A stretch of DNA of 32,881 nt from Rickettsia typhi (GTDB lineage Bacteria; Pseudomonadota; Alphaproteobacteria; Rickettsiales; UBA1997). A program made the position numbers and the translations under genes. The stretch spans positions 1 to 32,881 of the forward strand of contig CAMDJZ010000014.1 in assembly GCA_945901265.1 (NCBI GenBank), in the 5' to 3' direction. Of the stretch, positions 9,366 to 17,808 are shown piece by piece (the first letter of the stretch is position 1; the number at the start of each line of letters is the position of its first letter). The notes below the pieces were generated by a model. It was given only the letters and a program-made list of their open reading frames with translations. It had not been told where the DNA came from and did no database searches.

Positions 9366-11300
9366 TTACTGACAAGCTAGACATTCTTCATATTTATCGC
9401 TAGAATCATTAACTCCATTAGCGCTTTGCGCATCAGCCAATGGCGTAGATAAATCAAGGAAATTAATATCATCTTTTTGCGTTTTATTGGAAACCTTATC
9501 GGCTCTTTGAACGGAAGTTGAACGGCAATAATAAAGACTTTTCAAGCCTTTTTGCCATGCACGAAAATGAATTTCATGAAGATATTTCTTGGAAACATTT
9601 CCAGGTAGAAAAATATTCAAACTTTGCGCTTGGCAAATATATTCTTGACGTTCAGCTGCTAGATCGATAATCCAGCGCTGATCCATTTCTTGAGCTGTTT
9701 TAAAAACCAATTTCTCATGCTCATCTAAGAAATCAAGATGCTGAATCGATCCTTCATTGATCGTAATAGAAGACCAAATATCTTCACTATTTTTTCCTTT
9801 CTGTTCAAGTAATTTTAAAAGATTTTTATTGCGAACATTAAATGAACCAGTAAGAGTTTTTTGCGTAAATGAATTGGCTGCAAATGGTTCAATACCCGGA
9901 GATGAATTGCCAGCGATAATTGAAATTGAAGCGGTTGGGGCAATTGCTAATTTATTAGAAAATCTTTCATTAATGCCGACTTCTTTAGCATCTAGACATG
10001 CACCGCGCTCATCGGCTAAAATTTTTGATGCACCATCAACGCCTTGTTTAATATGTTGAAAAATCTTTTTATTCCAAACCTTACTCATTGCTGATTCCAT
10101 CGGAACATTTTTGCTTTGCAAGAAAGAATGAAAGCCCATTACACCAAGACCAACACTGCGTTCGCGCATTGCCGAATATTTAGCTTTAGACATGCCATCG
10201 GGAGCTCTATCAATAAAATCTTGTAAGACATTATCAAGGAAACGCATGATGTCTTCAAAGATTCGCGGATGATCTTTCCATTCGTCAAAATATTCAAGAT
10301 TAAGTGACGATAGACAGCACACTGCAGTTCGGTCATTGCCAAGATGATCTATTCCGGTTGGTAAAGTAATTTCGCTGCATAAGTTTGAGGTTTTAACTTT
10401 GAGACCTAATTTTTTTTGATGCTCAGGAATTGCCCGATTAACAGCATCAATAAAAAGAATATAAGGTTCACCAGTTTCAACGCGAGTAGTTAGTAATTTA
10501 ATCCATAAAGCTCTTGCTTTAATTTTTTCAAGAACATTGTTGGTATATGGACTTCTTAATTCAAAATCACCATCTTTTTCAACTGCACGCATAAACTCAT
10601 CAGTTACTACAACACCATGATGTAAATTTAATGAGCGTCGATTTGGATCTCCACCAGTTGGACGACGCAAATCAATAAACTCTTCAATTTCAGGATGATA
10701 AACTGGCAGATAAACCGCTGCAGATCCGCGACGTAAACTACCTTGTGAAATTGCCAAAGTTTGCGAATCCATAACTTTGATAAATGGAATTATCCCTGAA
10801 GTTTTGCCATTGCCTCTAACTGTTTCGCCAATTGAACGTAAATTCCCCCAGAAACTTCCGATTCCACCTCCGCGTGATGCCAATAAAACATTTTCATTCC
10901 ATAGGGTAACGATTCCCGAAAGTGAATCGCTAGATTCGTTAAGGAAGCATGAAATTGGTAAACCGCGATCAGTTCCACCATTGCTTAGAACCGGCGTTGC
11001 AGGTGTAAACCATAAATTAGCAATGTAGCCATATAGTCGATTAGCATGTTCCTGATCATCAGCGTAATATCCTGCAACTCGTGCAAAGAGATCCTGATAA
11101 GTCTCATCAGGCATTAAATAGCGGTCTTTAAGAACGGCTTTGCCAAAATTACTTAAGCGTTCATCTTTTTTATTTTCGGTTTTTACTAAAAAATGTTGAC
11201 GAGATTTTTTTGCTAGATCTGAATTATTAATGGTTTCAATGGTTTCATTTGATTTATCAGAATTTTTAGCAATGTTTTTTTCTAAATTTTTTTTGGACAT
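9366..11300 (-). CDS. nrdA: Ribonucleoside-diphosphate reductase, large (alpha) subunit
   Basis: Class I reductase subunit that converts ribonucleoside diphosphates to deoxy forms. Catalytic residues line up with the family: Cys118 in LPISCFL, the N306-x-C308-x-E310 radical site in SNLCSEI, Cys328/329 in AVCCLSSLNL, a Tyr pair in LKSLYYCRS, and the C-terminal shuttle ECLACQ (Cys640, Cys643). The N-terminal 45 residues are low-complexity Lys/Asn-rich, then the catalytic N-domain starts (LSNFGKAVLKDRYL); I see no ATP-cone, so the usual dATP off-switch is probably missing. The beta subunit gene nrdB is not adjacent. Two palindromes resembling NrdR boxes lie 43-92 bp upstream. The start at 11300 has no Shine-Dalgarno; a later start inside the low-complexity leader cannot be ruled out. 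Confidence 0.96.
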   Translation of the reverse strand: MSKKNLEKNIAKNSDKSNETIETINNSDLAKKSRQHFLVKTENKKDERLSNFGKAVLKDRYLMPDETYQDLFARVAGYYADDQEHANRLYGYIANLWFTPATPVLSNGGTDRGLPISCFLNESSDSLSGIVTLWNENVLLASRGGGIGSFWGNLRSIGETVRGNGKTSGIIPFIKVMDSQTLAISQGSLRRGSAAVYLPVYHPEIEEFIDLRRPTGGDPNRRSLNLHHGVVVTDEFMRAVEKDGDFELRSPYTNNVLEKIKARALWIKLLTTRVETGEPYILFIDAVNRAIPEHQKKLGLKVKTSNLCSEITLPTGIDHLGNDRTAVCCLSSLNLEYFDEWKDHPRIFEDIMRFLDNVLQDFIDRAPDGMSKAKYSAMRERSVGLGVMGFHSFLQSKNVPMESAMSKVWNKKIFQHIKQGVDGASKILADERGACLDAKEVGINERFSNKLAIAPTASISIIAGNSSPGIEPFAANSFTQKTLTGSFNVRNKNLLKLLEQKGKNSEDIWSSITINEGSIQHLDFLDEHEKLVFKTAQEMDQRWIIDLAAERQEYICQAQSLNIFLPGNVSKKYLHEIHFRAWQKGLKSLYYCRSTSVQRADKVSNKTQKDDINFLDLSTPLADAQSANGVNDSSDKYEECLACQ

Positions 11301-11343
11301 GTTTTTTAAATTAATTTTTTCAAAAGCTTGATTTTATTGCCTA

Positions 11344-11391
11344 AAACTATATCTAGTAGATGAAAGCTAAAATTTACACTACATATAGTAT
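11344..11391 (-). promoter_or_regulatory. Tandem NrdR-box-like operators upstream of nrdA
   Basis: Two 16-bp near-palindromes, AAACTATATCTAGTAG (11344-11359) and ACACTACATATAGTAT (11376-11391), each match the known NrdR box consensus acaCwAtATaTwGtgt at 9 of the 10 core positions. They are separated by 16 bp, placing their centres 32 bp apart, close to three helical turns. That is the arrangement known for cooperative NrdR binding. They sit 43-92 bp before the nrdA ATG, where a repressor would cover the promoter. Confidence 0.7.
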
Positions 11392-11694
11392 TTTCTATTT
11401 CTAATTTTTTTAAAAATAAATGTCTAGAAAAATATTTTAACGAAAAAAAATATTTGCTTTATTGAAAATGAATTTTATAGTTATGAGCTCTTAAATTTAG
11501 AAAATTAAAGATAGTGAGTAACTATTTAAATTATAGAGTTAAGTATATAATTCAAGGCTTTAATCTACTCATGTCTTACTTGAGGCTTACCAAAACTATA
11601 ACAGGTTTGCCAATAGTTTGTTATCGGTTATAAATATTTCCTAAGGGTTTTCTTAGAATTTTAATTAAAGAGTAAATAAGATTTTGAAATAAAT
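11392..11694. other. Gene-free gap between nrdA operators and tRNA-Glu
   Basis: No coding region seen. It contains a 13-nt string CTTGAGGCTTACC (11579-11591), which is also found in the repeat cluster at the right end of the window, and small inverted repeats around 11600-11660 that are too short to name. Confidence 0.4.
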
Positions 11695-11703
11695 TGATAT
11701 AAT
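11695..11703 (+). promoter_or_regulatory. Extended -10 promoter of tRNA-Glu
   Basis: TGATATAAT, an exact extended -10 element (TGnTATAAT), lies 45 bp before the mature tRNA 5' end. No good -35 is visible at 17 bp, which extended -10 promoters can lack. Confidence 0.55.
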
Positions 11704-11748
11704 TTTTAAGTAAATTAAAAATTTATTAAAAAAAATTATCAAAATAAT

Positions 11749-11823
11749 GGCCCCATCGTCTAACGGTTAGGACGTCACCCTTTCACGGTGAAAATACGAG
11801 TTCAAATCTCGTTGGGGTCACCA
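11749..11823 (+). tRNA. tRNA-Glu (anticodon TTC)
   Basis: 75 nt including an encoded CCA. The acceptor stem GGCCCCA (11749-11755) pairs with TGGGGTC (11813-11819, one G-U pair), discriminator A at 11820. The anticodon arm TCACC / GGTGA encloses the loop CTTTCAC with TTC at 11782-11784, reading GAA and GAG. The D-arm region (CTAACGGTTAG) and T-arm (CGAG-TTCAAAT-CTCG) are canonical. It stands alone between divergently oriented nrdA and convergent comEC. Confidence 0.97.
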
Positions 11824-11965
11824 TTTCATTGCTGTTTGAGCTGTTTAGATGTATTATCAACATATTGCCAAAATATAAATTTTCCAAAAATACAAGCTTT
11901 GATAATCAAAGAAAATTCTAATTTACTATTTATGGTTAAATTAAAATTTCAGATTAAATATTCGA

Positions 11966-14476
11966 TTAATTGCCATTTGCAAATCGACGAGTAATTTGAT
12001 TATTTTTTATAAAAATCAACTGAGTTTTTTGTAATAAAAAATCAAAATTATCGATTATTAATGTTGCTGAGTTATCGACAAAAAAACATTGCGGAAGACT
12101 GTATTTAGAGGTTAAATTAACTATAAGATTTGGTTTATAATCATTATAAATTTTACATAATTCACTAATTTTACTTCGCTGATCTATTGTTAAAATTTTT
12201 TGATCTTGATAGAAAATTTGACAATAATTAGCTTCTTTATTTTTTACGCATATTCTGCAATAATTGTTTACTTTTAACTTATTATCACAACTTACAATGG
12301 TTTTAAATTGTTTTTCATTAAAGTTAATCAACCAATTTTTTTGACGTTTTGAAATGGGCATTTCCTTGGAAAATCTAAGTCCTTGGTTGGGGTGATATAA
12401 CGCATAGAATTTTTGGTTATCAGCAAATATTAAAGATGGCTTATCTATAAAATTATCAATAAAAAAACTACTTACAAAAATAATTACAGCTAAAATTTTA
12501 ATTGATTTTTGACTTTGTAAAAAAAATAAAAAAATTGCAAAAGTGCTTATAGCTAAGGAAATCAGAGGTAAATGACCCGTTGATAATATTGAAAAATTAA
12601 AATTACTAAAAAAAATAATAATTTTTTCAAGTAAAATTATCGCCCATTTCATCGCAAGTAATGCTAAATTTTCTAGATCAAAAATCATTAAAAATAATGC
12701 CAAAAAACCAAGAGGCATAATTACAAAACTTGTTAAAGGAATTGCAAAAATATTGGTTAATGGCGCAATTAAACTAAAATTGTGAAAAGCGTACATTAAA
12801 TAGGGCAGGGTAACAATTTGAATAAGAACGGAAATGATAATAATTTCACGAAAATAATTAAAAATTTTACAAAAAAAACTTCGCAAACGATTTAAAAAAA
12901 ATTTATTTTCATTAAGTTTTTTTATTACCAATTCTTCTGCGGTATGCCGGTCGTGATAATCTTGATAATAAAAAATCATTGTCAAAATCGCCATAAATGA
13001 CAATTGAAAGCTTAGGTTAAAAAGTAAGTAAGGATTGCTCAATGTTAAAATAAATAAACATAACATAAGAGCCCTTTTACTATTAAATCTCTCTTGAACA
13101 AAGTAGCTAAGTAACAGCAGGCAAACCATTAGAAATGCTCGTTGAGCTGGAATTGGAGACCCAGCGATTTTTAAATAAATATAACTGGCAAGAAGCGCAA
13201 AAATTGCTGAAATTTTTTTTAGATCATAACGCAAGGAAATCAAAGGAATATTGCAAAATAAATAACGAAATAAAATAAAGAAACTAACGCTTGCTAACGA
13301 TAAATGAAAACCTGAAATCGATAGCAAATGGGCTAATCCACAATTGCGAATTTTTTTTAATAATTCGCTAGAAATTTGTGATTGATCGCCAATTAGAAGC
13401 GCTAAGGCTATGCCCCCCTCATCATTTGGCAAAATTTTTAATATTTTTTCACTAATTTTTTGACGAAGATCACGTAAGAAATCATGATGATTTTCTGGCT
13501 TTGTTCGTCTTACAATTTCAACATCGCCAATAACATAACCATAACCTGAAATTTTTTTTAATTTTGCATCGAGATTTAGATCAAAATCATCAACGAAATC
13601 TTTTGATTTTACCCTTTGCAAAAAAGCATAAAATTTCACTATATCATTAATCCTGAGATTGTTTTCATACTTAATAATGTTTACGGAAATGAAGGGGGGA
13701 GGCCGAGATAACTCTTGGCGATTGTTAATTTTTAACCAATCATAATCACTATAATATTTTTGATAATCTAAAAAAACGCGATCAACTTCTTGATAATTTT
13801 TAAGATTAATTAAATTTTTAAATTTTGTAGGGCTAATTTTATCAAATTTATCGATAGTTTTTTTTATTTTTTTACGAATTTTTTTAGTTTTTTTCTTAAC
13901 GCCATCTTGTATTTTTTTGCCTTTCTTTTTTTTGTTAGTAATTTTCTTTTTTATTTTTTTTGAAGATTTATTGGAAATTTTATCTGTTGAATCAATCTTA
14001 CTAATTATTGGATTGGCGATTAATAAATTTGCGCCATATTGATGATTAATCGGATTATAAAATTTTTTAATTTCAACTATTTTCCCTTCACTCCTAACAT
14101 AAATTTTTTCGTTAATTTTGGTATAATTTAAAAAAATTTCATCATAAAATAAATTATAAAAACTGCCCAGTAGAAAACTTAAAATAAAAAGATAAATCAG
14201 CGATTTATTTTTAAAAATATTATAAAAAAATAAAATGCACGAAATGATCGCAAAGCCAATAAAAATATAAATTGCATCATGAAAATTAGTGTTAAATTTG
14301 CTGTAAAAAATACAACCACAGCTAAAAAAAAATGCTAACCATAAAATTGAGTTAGAGCTTTTTATTGTAGATTCTGATGCGTTTTTTTTAAAATTATTTT
14401 CGCAAGTATCAGGTGATTCTTTAGGGTAAAAATTTAAAAATTTTATTTTGATTTTTTTAATGATATTTTTAAGCAT
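11966..14476 (-). CDS. comEC: ComEC/Rec2-type DNA-uptake membrane channel without nuclease-like domain
   Basis: Inner-membrane protein related to the channel that moves transforming single-stranded DNA into the cytoplasm. The 836 residues run: N-terminal membrane helices (about 45-110), a soluble OB-like region (about 125-325), then the multi-helix competence domain (about 355-680) with the signature GGIALALLIGDQSQIS and HLLSISGFHLSL. The soluble region is interrupted by a very Lys-rich stretch (about 170-208) encoded by A-runs. The C-terminal 150 residues do not show the metal-binding HxHxDH pattern of the metallo-beta-lactamase-like domain found in full ComEC proteins, so this is the short form. 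No other competence genes are in the window. Start at 14476; no Shine-Dalgarno. Confidence 0.9.
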   Translation of the reverse strand: MLKNIIKKIKIKFLNFYPKESPDTCENNFKKNASESTIKSSNSILWLAFFFSCGCIFYSKFNTNFHDAIYIFIGFAIISCILFFYNIFKNKSLIYLFILSFLLGSFYNLFYDEIFLNYTKINEKIYVRSEGKIVEIKKFYNPINHQYGANLLIANPIISKIDSTDKISNKSSKKIKKKITNKKKKGKKIQDGVKKKTKKIRKKIKKTIDKFDKISPTKFKNLINLKNYQEVDRVFLDYQKYYSDYDWLKINNRQELSRPPPFISVNIIKYENNLRINDIVKFYAFLQRVKSKDFVDDFDLNLDAKLKKISGYGYVIGDVEIVRRTKPENHHDFLRDLRQKISEKILKILPNDEGGIALALLIGDQSQISSELLKKIRNCGLAHLLSISGFHLSLASVSFFILFRYLFCNIPLISLRYDLKKISAIFALLASYIYLKIAGSPIPAQRAFLMVCLLLLSYFVQERFNSKRALMLCLFILTLSNPYLLFNLSFQLSFMAILTMIFYYQDYHDRHTAEELVIKKLNENKFFLNRLRSFFCKIFNYFREIIIISVLIQIVTLPYLMYAFHNFSLIAPLTNIFAIPLTSFVIMPLGFLALFLMIFDLENLALLAMKWAIILLEKIIIFFSNFNFSILSTGHLPLISLAISTFAIFLFFLQSQKSIKILAVIIFVSSFFIDNFIDKPSLIFADNQKFYALYHPNQGLRFSKEMPISKRQKNWLINFNEKQFKTIVSCDNKLKVNNYCRICVKNKEANYCQIFYQDQKILTIDQRSKISELCKIYNDYKPNLIVNLTSKYSLPQCFFVDNSATLIIDNFDFLLQKTQLIFIKNNQITRRFANGN

Positions 14477-14756
14477 TGGTGTTGCTTGTTTAGGTGGCTA
14501 AATTTTGTTAACTAAAAATAACAATTTATAATATTAAATAATTATTGATAACAAAAAATAAAAGTAAATAAACAAATTACATCTTAGTTAATTATAAAGT
14601 TTTTTATAAGGTTACTTGGATAAATTTTTTATTAATTGGCATTATAACATCGCAAATTTAGGTTGAATTTACAAAAATTAATCAGCGATTAATGAGCTCT
14701 TTATTTTTAAAAATCTTTACTCATAATATGATGATTTAATTAAATTAATTTTTTAA
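14477..14756. other. Divergent AT-rich intergenic region
   Basis: 280 bp between comEC (minus) and the unknown gene at 14757 (plus). Promoters for both should be here, but I could not identify a well-spaced pair on either strand. Confidence 0.35.
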
Positions 14757-15413
14757 ATGCCTTATTTTACAAAAATGAGATCTAAGCCTTTATTTTTAAG
14801 AGCTGAAAATCAAGGAAGAAATGTTAGATTTAAAGATAGTGGCGAAATTGTTTTTGATGGATCGGCACCTCCAAATGACGTCAGTAAAAGGGGCCAAGAG
14901 ACAAGGTTAGATGATGAAGATGATTCTAATCATGATAAAGATGATAAGAAAGAATCTAAAAACCAGCTTATAAATAATGCAATTGATTTTAAAAATAATC
15001 GCAACCAGAAAATCTCATTAGCGGCAATAACTATTACCCTTGCTTGTTTTACGTTGATTGGATTATTTTCTTTTGGGGTAGTTGCAGTACCAATATTGCC
15101 GATTGCTGGTTTTGGTATGGTTGAAACGTTATTAGGCGTTGCAATTCTTGGATTTGTTTCCATGCTAAGCTCATTTGCAATAGCTGGAACCGGAATTTCT
15201 AAAGAATTACCTATTAAAGATAAACAAAAAAAACTCTATGATGGGGTGACTCCTTTGGATGAGCAAAAAATTGGCATGAGTTCAGAAAATACTCAAGAAG
15301 ATTCAAATCAAATTAAAGCTGACGCTTTGTCACCCCCCGCATTGCGTTCTATATTAAGAAAGCCTAGTGCAAGAAATCACGCCATTGAAAGCACATATCG
15401 CGGGCGTGGATAG
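14757..15413 (+). CDS. Unknown protein with bilobed hydrophobic domain and PP1-docking-like motifs
   Basis: No family recognised; 218 residues. A charged N-terminal half (Asp/Lys-rich at about 50-70) is followed by two closely spaced hydrophobic segments (about 86-110 and 113-145) separated by a Pro-containing turn, then a polar C-terminal tail. There is no signal peptide, so both ends are predicted on the same side of a membrane. This two-lobed hydrophobic hairpin recalls chlamydial inclusion-membrane (Inc) proteins in architecture only. Residues 21-25 (RNVRF) fit the RVxF motif and 198-201 (SILR) fit the [GS]IL[RK] motif that eukaryotic proteins use to bind protein phosphatase 1. Such short motifs can occur by chance. 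The gene is alone between two minus-strand transcripts. A secreted effector is one possibility; a plain membrane protein is another. Confidence 0.7.
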   Translation: MPYFTKMRSKPLFLRAENQGRNVRFKDSGEIVFDGSAPPNDVSKRGQETRLDDEDDSNHDKDDKKESKNQLINNAIDFKNNRNQKISLAAITITLACFTLIGLFSFGVVAVPILPIAGFGMVETLLGVAILGFVSMLSSFAIAGTGISKELPIKDKQKKLYDGVTPLDEQKIGMSSENTQEDSNQIKADALSPPALRSILRKPSARNHAIESTYRGRG

Positions 15414-15461
15414 AAGAGTTATATAGGTAAAAATCTGAAATAATCCTGGATGTTGTTGCTA

Positions 15462-15488
15462 TTTCTTGGAGTCTTATAATCCAAGAAA
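15462..15488 (+). other. Hairpin between convergent genes
   Basis: TTTCTTGG (15462-15469) and CCAAGAAA (15481-15488) form an 8-bp stem with an 11-nt loop, about 50 bp past the stop of the unknown gene and within the convergent gap before dnaQ ends. A possible transcription end, but no clear T-tract follows. Confidence 0.3.
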
Positions 15489-15551
15489 ATTTGTTGAGTC
15501 ATAAAATTGGGTCTTATGTGGCAAGAGTTTGAATGATTAATCGGTCTAAAT

Positions 15552-16280
15552 TTAATAATTCCAAAAATTATTTTTAAAATTTTCAGTGATAAATTTTTGA
15601 TGATCTTCAATTTCCTTCAAACTTGCAGGAAATGATCTTAAGGGAAAATTTGTACTTTTTTTATTATTAGCTAATTTTGGTTTATTATTATTTGATTCTA
15701 AACTATTTGTTAACTTTTGCGAATTATCAACATTTACATTTGAATTATCGTTAAAACTAAATCCTGTTTGTGCTCCACCCATTAATTCAATATAAACAGA
15801 GCATAAAAGTTCGGTATCAACAAGCGCACCGTGTTTTTGACGCTTAGATAAATCAATTGAAAATCTTTTACACAGAGCATCAAGCGAATTTTGCGCACCT
15901 GGAAATTTATTACGAGCAATTGTTAGCGTATCGCAAACGCGTGACATTTGTAAAATTGGCCGATTAAGATTTCTTAATTCGTGATTTAGAAATTTAGTAT
16001 CGAAACTGGCATTGTGAATAACCAATAAATCATCGCCAATAAATTCAAGAAATTTATCAATAACATGATCAAAAAAAGGTTTATCTTGTAAAAATTCTGT
16101 TGATAATCCGTGAATTCGAAAAGCCTCGAAAGGCACGTCGCGTCTAGGGTTTACGAAAGTATGAAAAAAATTATTGGTTTTGGTTTTGTTTATTAGTTCT
16201 ACGCAAGCAATTTCAACAATTTTGTGACCATCCTTGGGGTCTAAGCCTGTAGTTTCAATATCTAAACATATTTCGCGCAT
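15552..16280 (-). CDS. dnaQ: DNA polymerase III epsilon subunit (3'-5' exonuclease)
   Basis: Proofreading exonuclease of the replicative polymerase. In 242 residues the DEDDh signatures are all present: Exo I D7-I-E9-T-T-G, Exo II H89-N-A-S-F-D94, Exo III H150-G-A-L-V-D155. After the catalytic domain (about 1-170) comes an Asn/Ser-rich low-complexity linker (about 174-212) and a short C-terminal segment, which in epsilon proteins binds the polymerase alpha subunit. Its ATG is only 5 nt after the lpxA stop (TAA-TCAAT-ATG), so it is the last gene of a fabZ-lpxA-dnaQ operon. That linkage of envelope lipid synthesis with proofreading is unusual compared with the common fabZ-lpxA-lpxB order. Confidence 0.95.
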   Translation of the reverse strand: MREICLDIETTGLDPKDGHKIVEIACVELINKTKTNNFFHTFVNPRRDVPFEAFRIHGLSTEFLQDKPFFDHVIDKFLEFIGDDLLVIHNASFDTKFLNHELRNLNRPILQMSRVCDTLTIARNKFPGAQNSLDALCKRFSIDLSKRQKHGALVDTELLCSVYIELMGGAQTGFSFNDNSNVNVDNSQKLTNSLESNNNKPKLANNKKSTNFPLRSFPASLKEIEDHQKFITENFKNNFWNY

Positions 16281-16285
16281 ATTGA

Positions 16286-17107
16286 TTATTCAATAATATT
16301 TTTAGGCTGACAATAAGAGCGAGTAGTTTGTGATTGCACAAAATCAACAATCTCATGAATAGTTTTATGCGAATCCTCTTTACCATATTTTTCAATTCGT
16401 TTGCTGAAATTTTCTTGACTTTCTGTAAAAACTTTTTTGAAAAAGTTGCGCAAAGCGTGAATTTCTTCGCGCTCAATGTTATGTCTTTTCATCCCAACTA
16501 AATTTAATCCTGCGAGATTTGCCCTTTCTCCCATCACCAATCCGTAGGGAATAACATCACTTTCTACGCCTGACATTCCTCCAATCATGGCATAATTGCC
16601 AATTCTTACAAATTGATGAACTGCTGACAGTCCGCCAATTACCACGTCATTGCCAACTACAACATGACCAGCTAGAGTTGCATTATTAGCAAAAATTACT
16701 GAATTACCGATTTGACAATCATGAGCAATATGAACTCCAACCATCAATAAGCAATTATTGCCAATGCGCGTAATATTGCCACCATCAAAAGTGCCAAGGT
16801 GAATAGTAACATGTTCACGAATGCGATTATTATCGCCAATGATTAGTTGTGATTTTTCACCTTTGAATTTTAAATCTTGCGGATCAAGGCCAATTGAGGC
16901 AAAAGGAAAAATTATATTATTATGACCGATTATCGTATCGCCATCAACGACAATATGTGATTTGAGAATAGTGTTACTTTTAATCTTTACATTGGAGCCA
17001 ATAACGCAATAAGGGCCGATATTTACGCCATCTTCAATTTCAGCGCCATCAGCAATAACCGCGGTTGAGTGAATATGGCAATTGGAAAATTTTTTATTAT
17101 TTTGCAT
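16286..17107 (-). CDS. lpxA: UDP-N-acetylglucosamine acyltransferase LpxA
   Basis: First enzyme of lipid A synthesis: transfers a 3-hydroxyacyl chain from acyl carrier protein to UDP-GlcNAc in the cytosol. The 273-residue sequence is a left-handed beta-helix of hexapeptide repeats (for example [19 protein letters not shown]), with the catalytic region VGVH126IAH129D, where His129 corresponds to the E. coli catalytic His125, and the conserved tail beginning [12 protein letters not shown]. Length fits. It starts 3 nt after fabZ with the junction TAA-TTT-ATG and ends 5 nt before dnaQ. Its presence means the organism makes, or can begin to make, lipopolysaccharide. The rest of the lpx cluster (lpxD, lpxB) is not in the window. 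Confidence 0.98.
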   Translation of the reverse strand: MQNNKKFSNCHIHSTAVIADGAEIEDGVNIGPYCVIGSNVKIKSNTILKSHIVVDGDTIIGHNNIIFPFASIGLDPQDLKFKGEKSQLIIGDNNRIREHVTIHLGTFDGGNITRIGNNCLLMVGVHIAHDCQIGNSVIFANNATLAGHVVVGNDVVIGGLSAVHQFVRIGNYAMIGGMSGVESDVIPYGLVMGERANLAGLNLVGMKRHNIEREEIHALRNFFKKVFTESQENFSKRIEKYGKEDSHKTIHEIVDFVQSQTTRSYCQPKNIIE

Positions 17108-17110
17108 AAA

Positions 17111-17560
17111 TTATTTTTTTTCTTTATCGATAATCATTGCCGAAAGTTGTGCTTCAGAAACTTTAATCCCTTCAACTTTTGCTAATGCTGAAAGCTTCCA
17201 AACATTTCCCCGATTTTGTACAACTTCAACATGTAATTCTAAAACGTCACCTGGAATTACTGGCTTACGAAACTTTGCGCCATCAATTGACATGAAATAT
17301 ACTAACTTATCTTCAGCATTAAAATCAGGACTGCAAGTCACCATCAATGCTCCAGCTTGAGCGAGAGCTTCAATAATCAAAACTCCAGGCATGATTGGAT
17401 GATTGGGAAAATGCCCAAGAAAATGTGGCTCATTAAAAGTAACATTTTTTATGGCAACAATTTTTTTGTTAACTTCAAGTTCGATTACTTTATCAACTAA
17501 AAGAAGCGGATAGCGATGAGGCAGTGATTTAAGAATTTTTTCAATATTGATTTTTGTCAT
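17111..17560 (-). CDS. fabZ: 3-hydroxyacyl-[acyl-carrier-protein] dehydratase FabZ
   Basis: Dehydrates 3-hydroxyacyl-ACP in fatty-acid elongation; it competes with LpxA for the same substrate. In 149 residues it shows the N-terminal LPHRYPLLLVD motif and the hot-dog-fold active site GH50FPNHPIMPGVLIIE64ALAQ, with His50 and Glu64 spaced 14 apart as in characterised FabZ enzymes. It is the first gene of the fabZ-lpxA-dnaQ operon. A -10-like TATAAC lies about 10 bp upstream of the ATG without a convincing -35. A weak GGA 7 nt before the start is the only candidate ribosome binding signal. Confidence 0.98.
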   Translation of the reverse strand: MTKINIEKILKSLPHRYPLLLVDKVIELEVNKKIVAIKNVTFNEPHFLGHFPNHPIMPGVLIIEALAQAGALMVTCSPDFNAEDKLVYFMSIDGAKFRKPVIPGDVLELHVEVVQNRGNVWKLSALAKVEGIKVSEAQLSAMIIDKEKK

Positions 17561-17808
17561 AAATAATTCCGTTATAATTGGGCTTAATGAAACTTGGAAA
17601 TAATGATTTTTAATAAAATTTATAATTTACAAATCTAACCAAGAAATCGGATAGTTAATAATAAAAATTTACAATTTGAATTTAAAATGAAAAATAATTT
17701 ATGCAAGTTTCAAAAAATAAATTACAAATTTGTAAAATTTCTACTTGATTGCAAAGTTTAAAATGGCAAAATGATAAAAATATTTCTTGAAATTTCTTTT
17801 AACAAGTA

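Noticed and set aside
17561..17808. Attenuator leader peptide for ilvB
   Set aside because: No short open frame rich in Val, Leu or Ile codons followed by alternative hairpins was seen.
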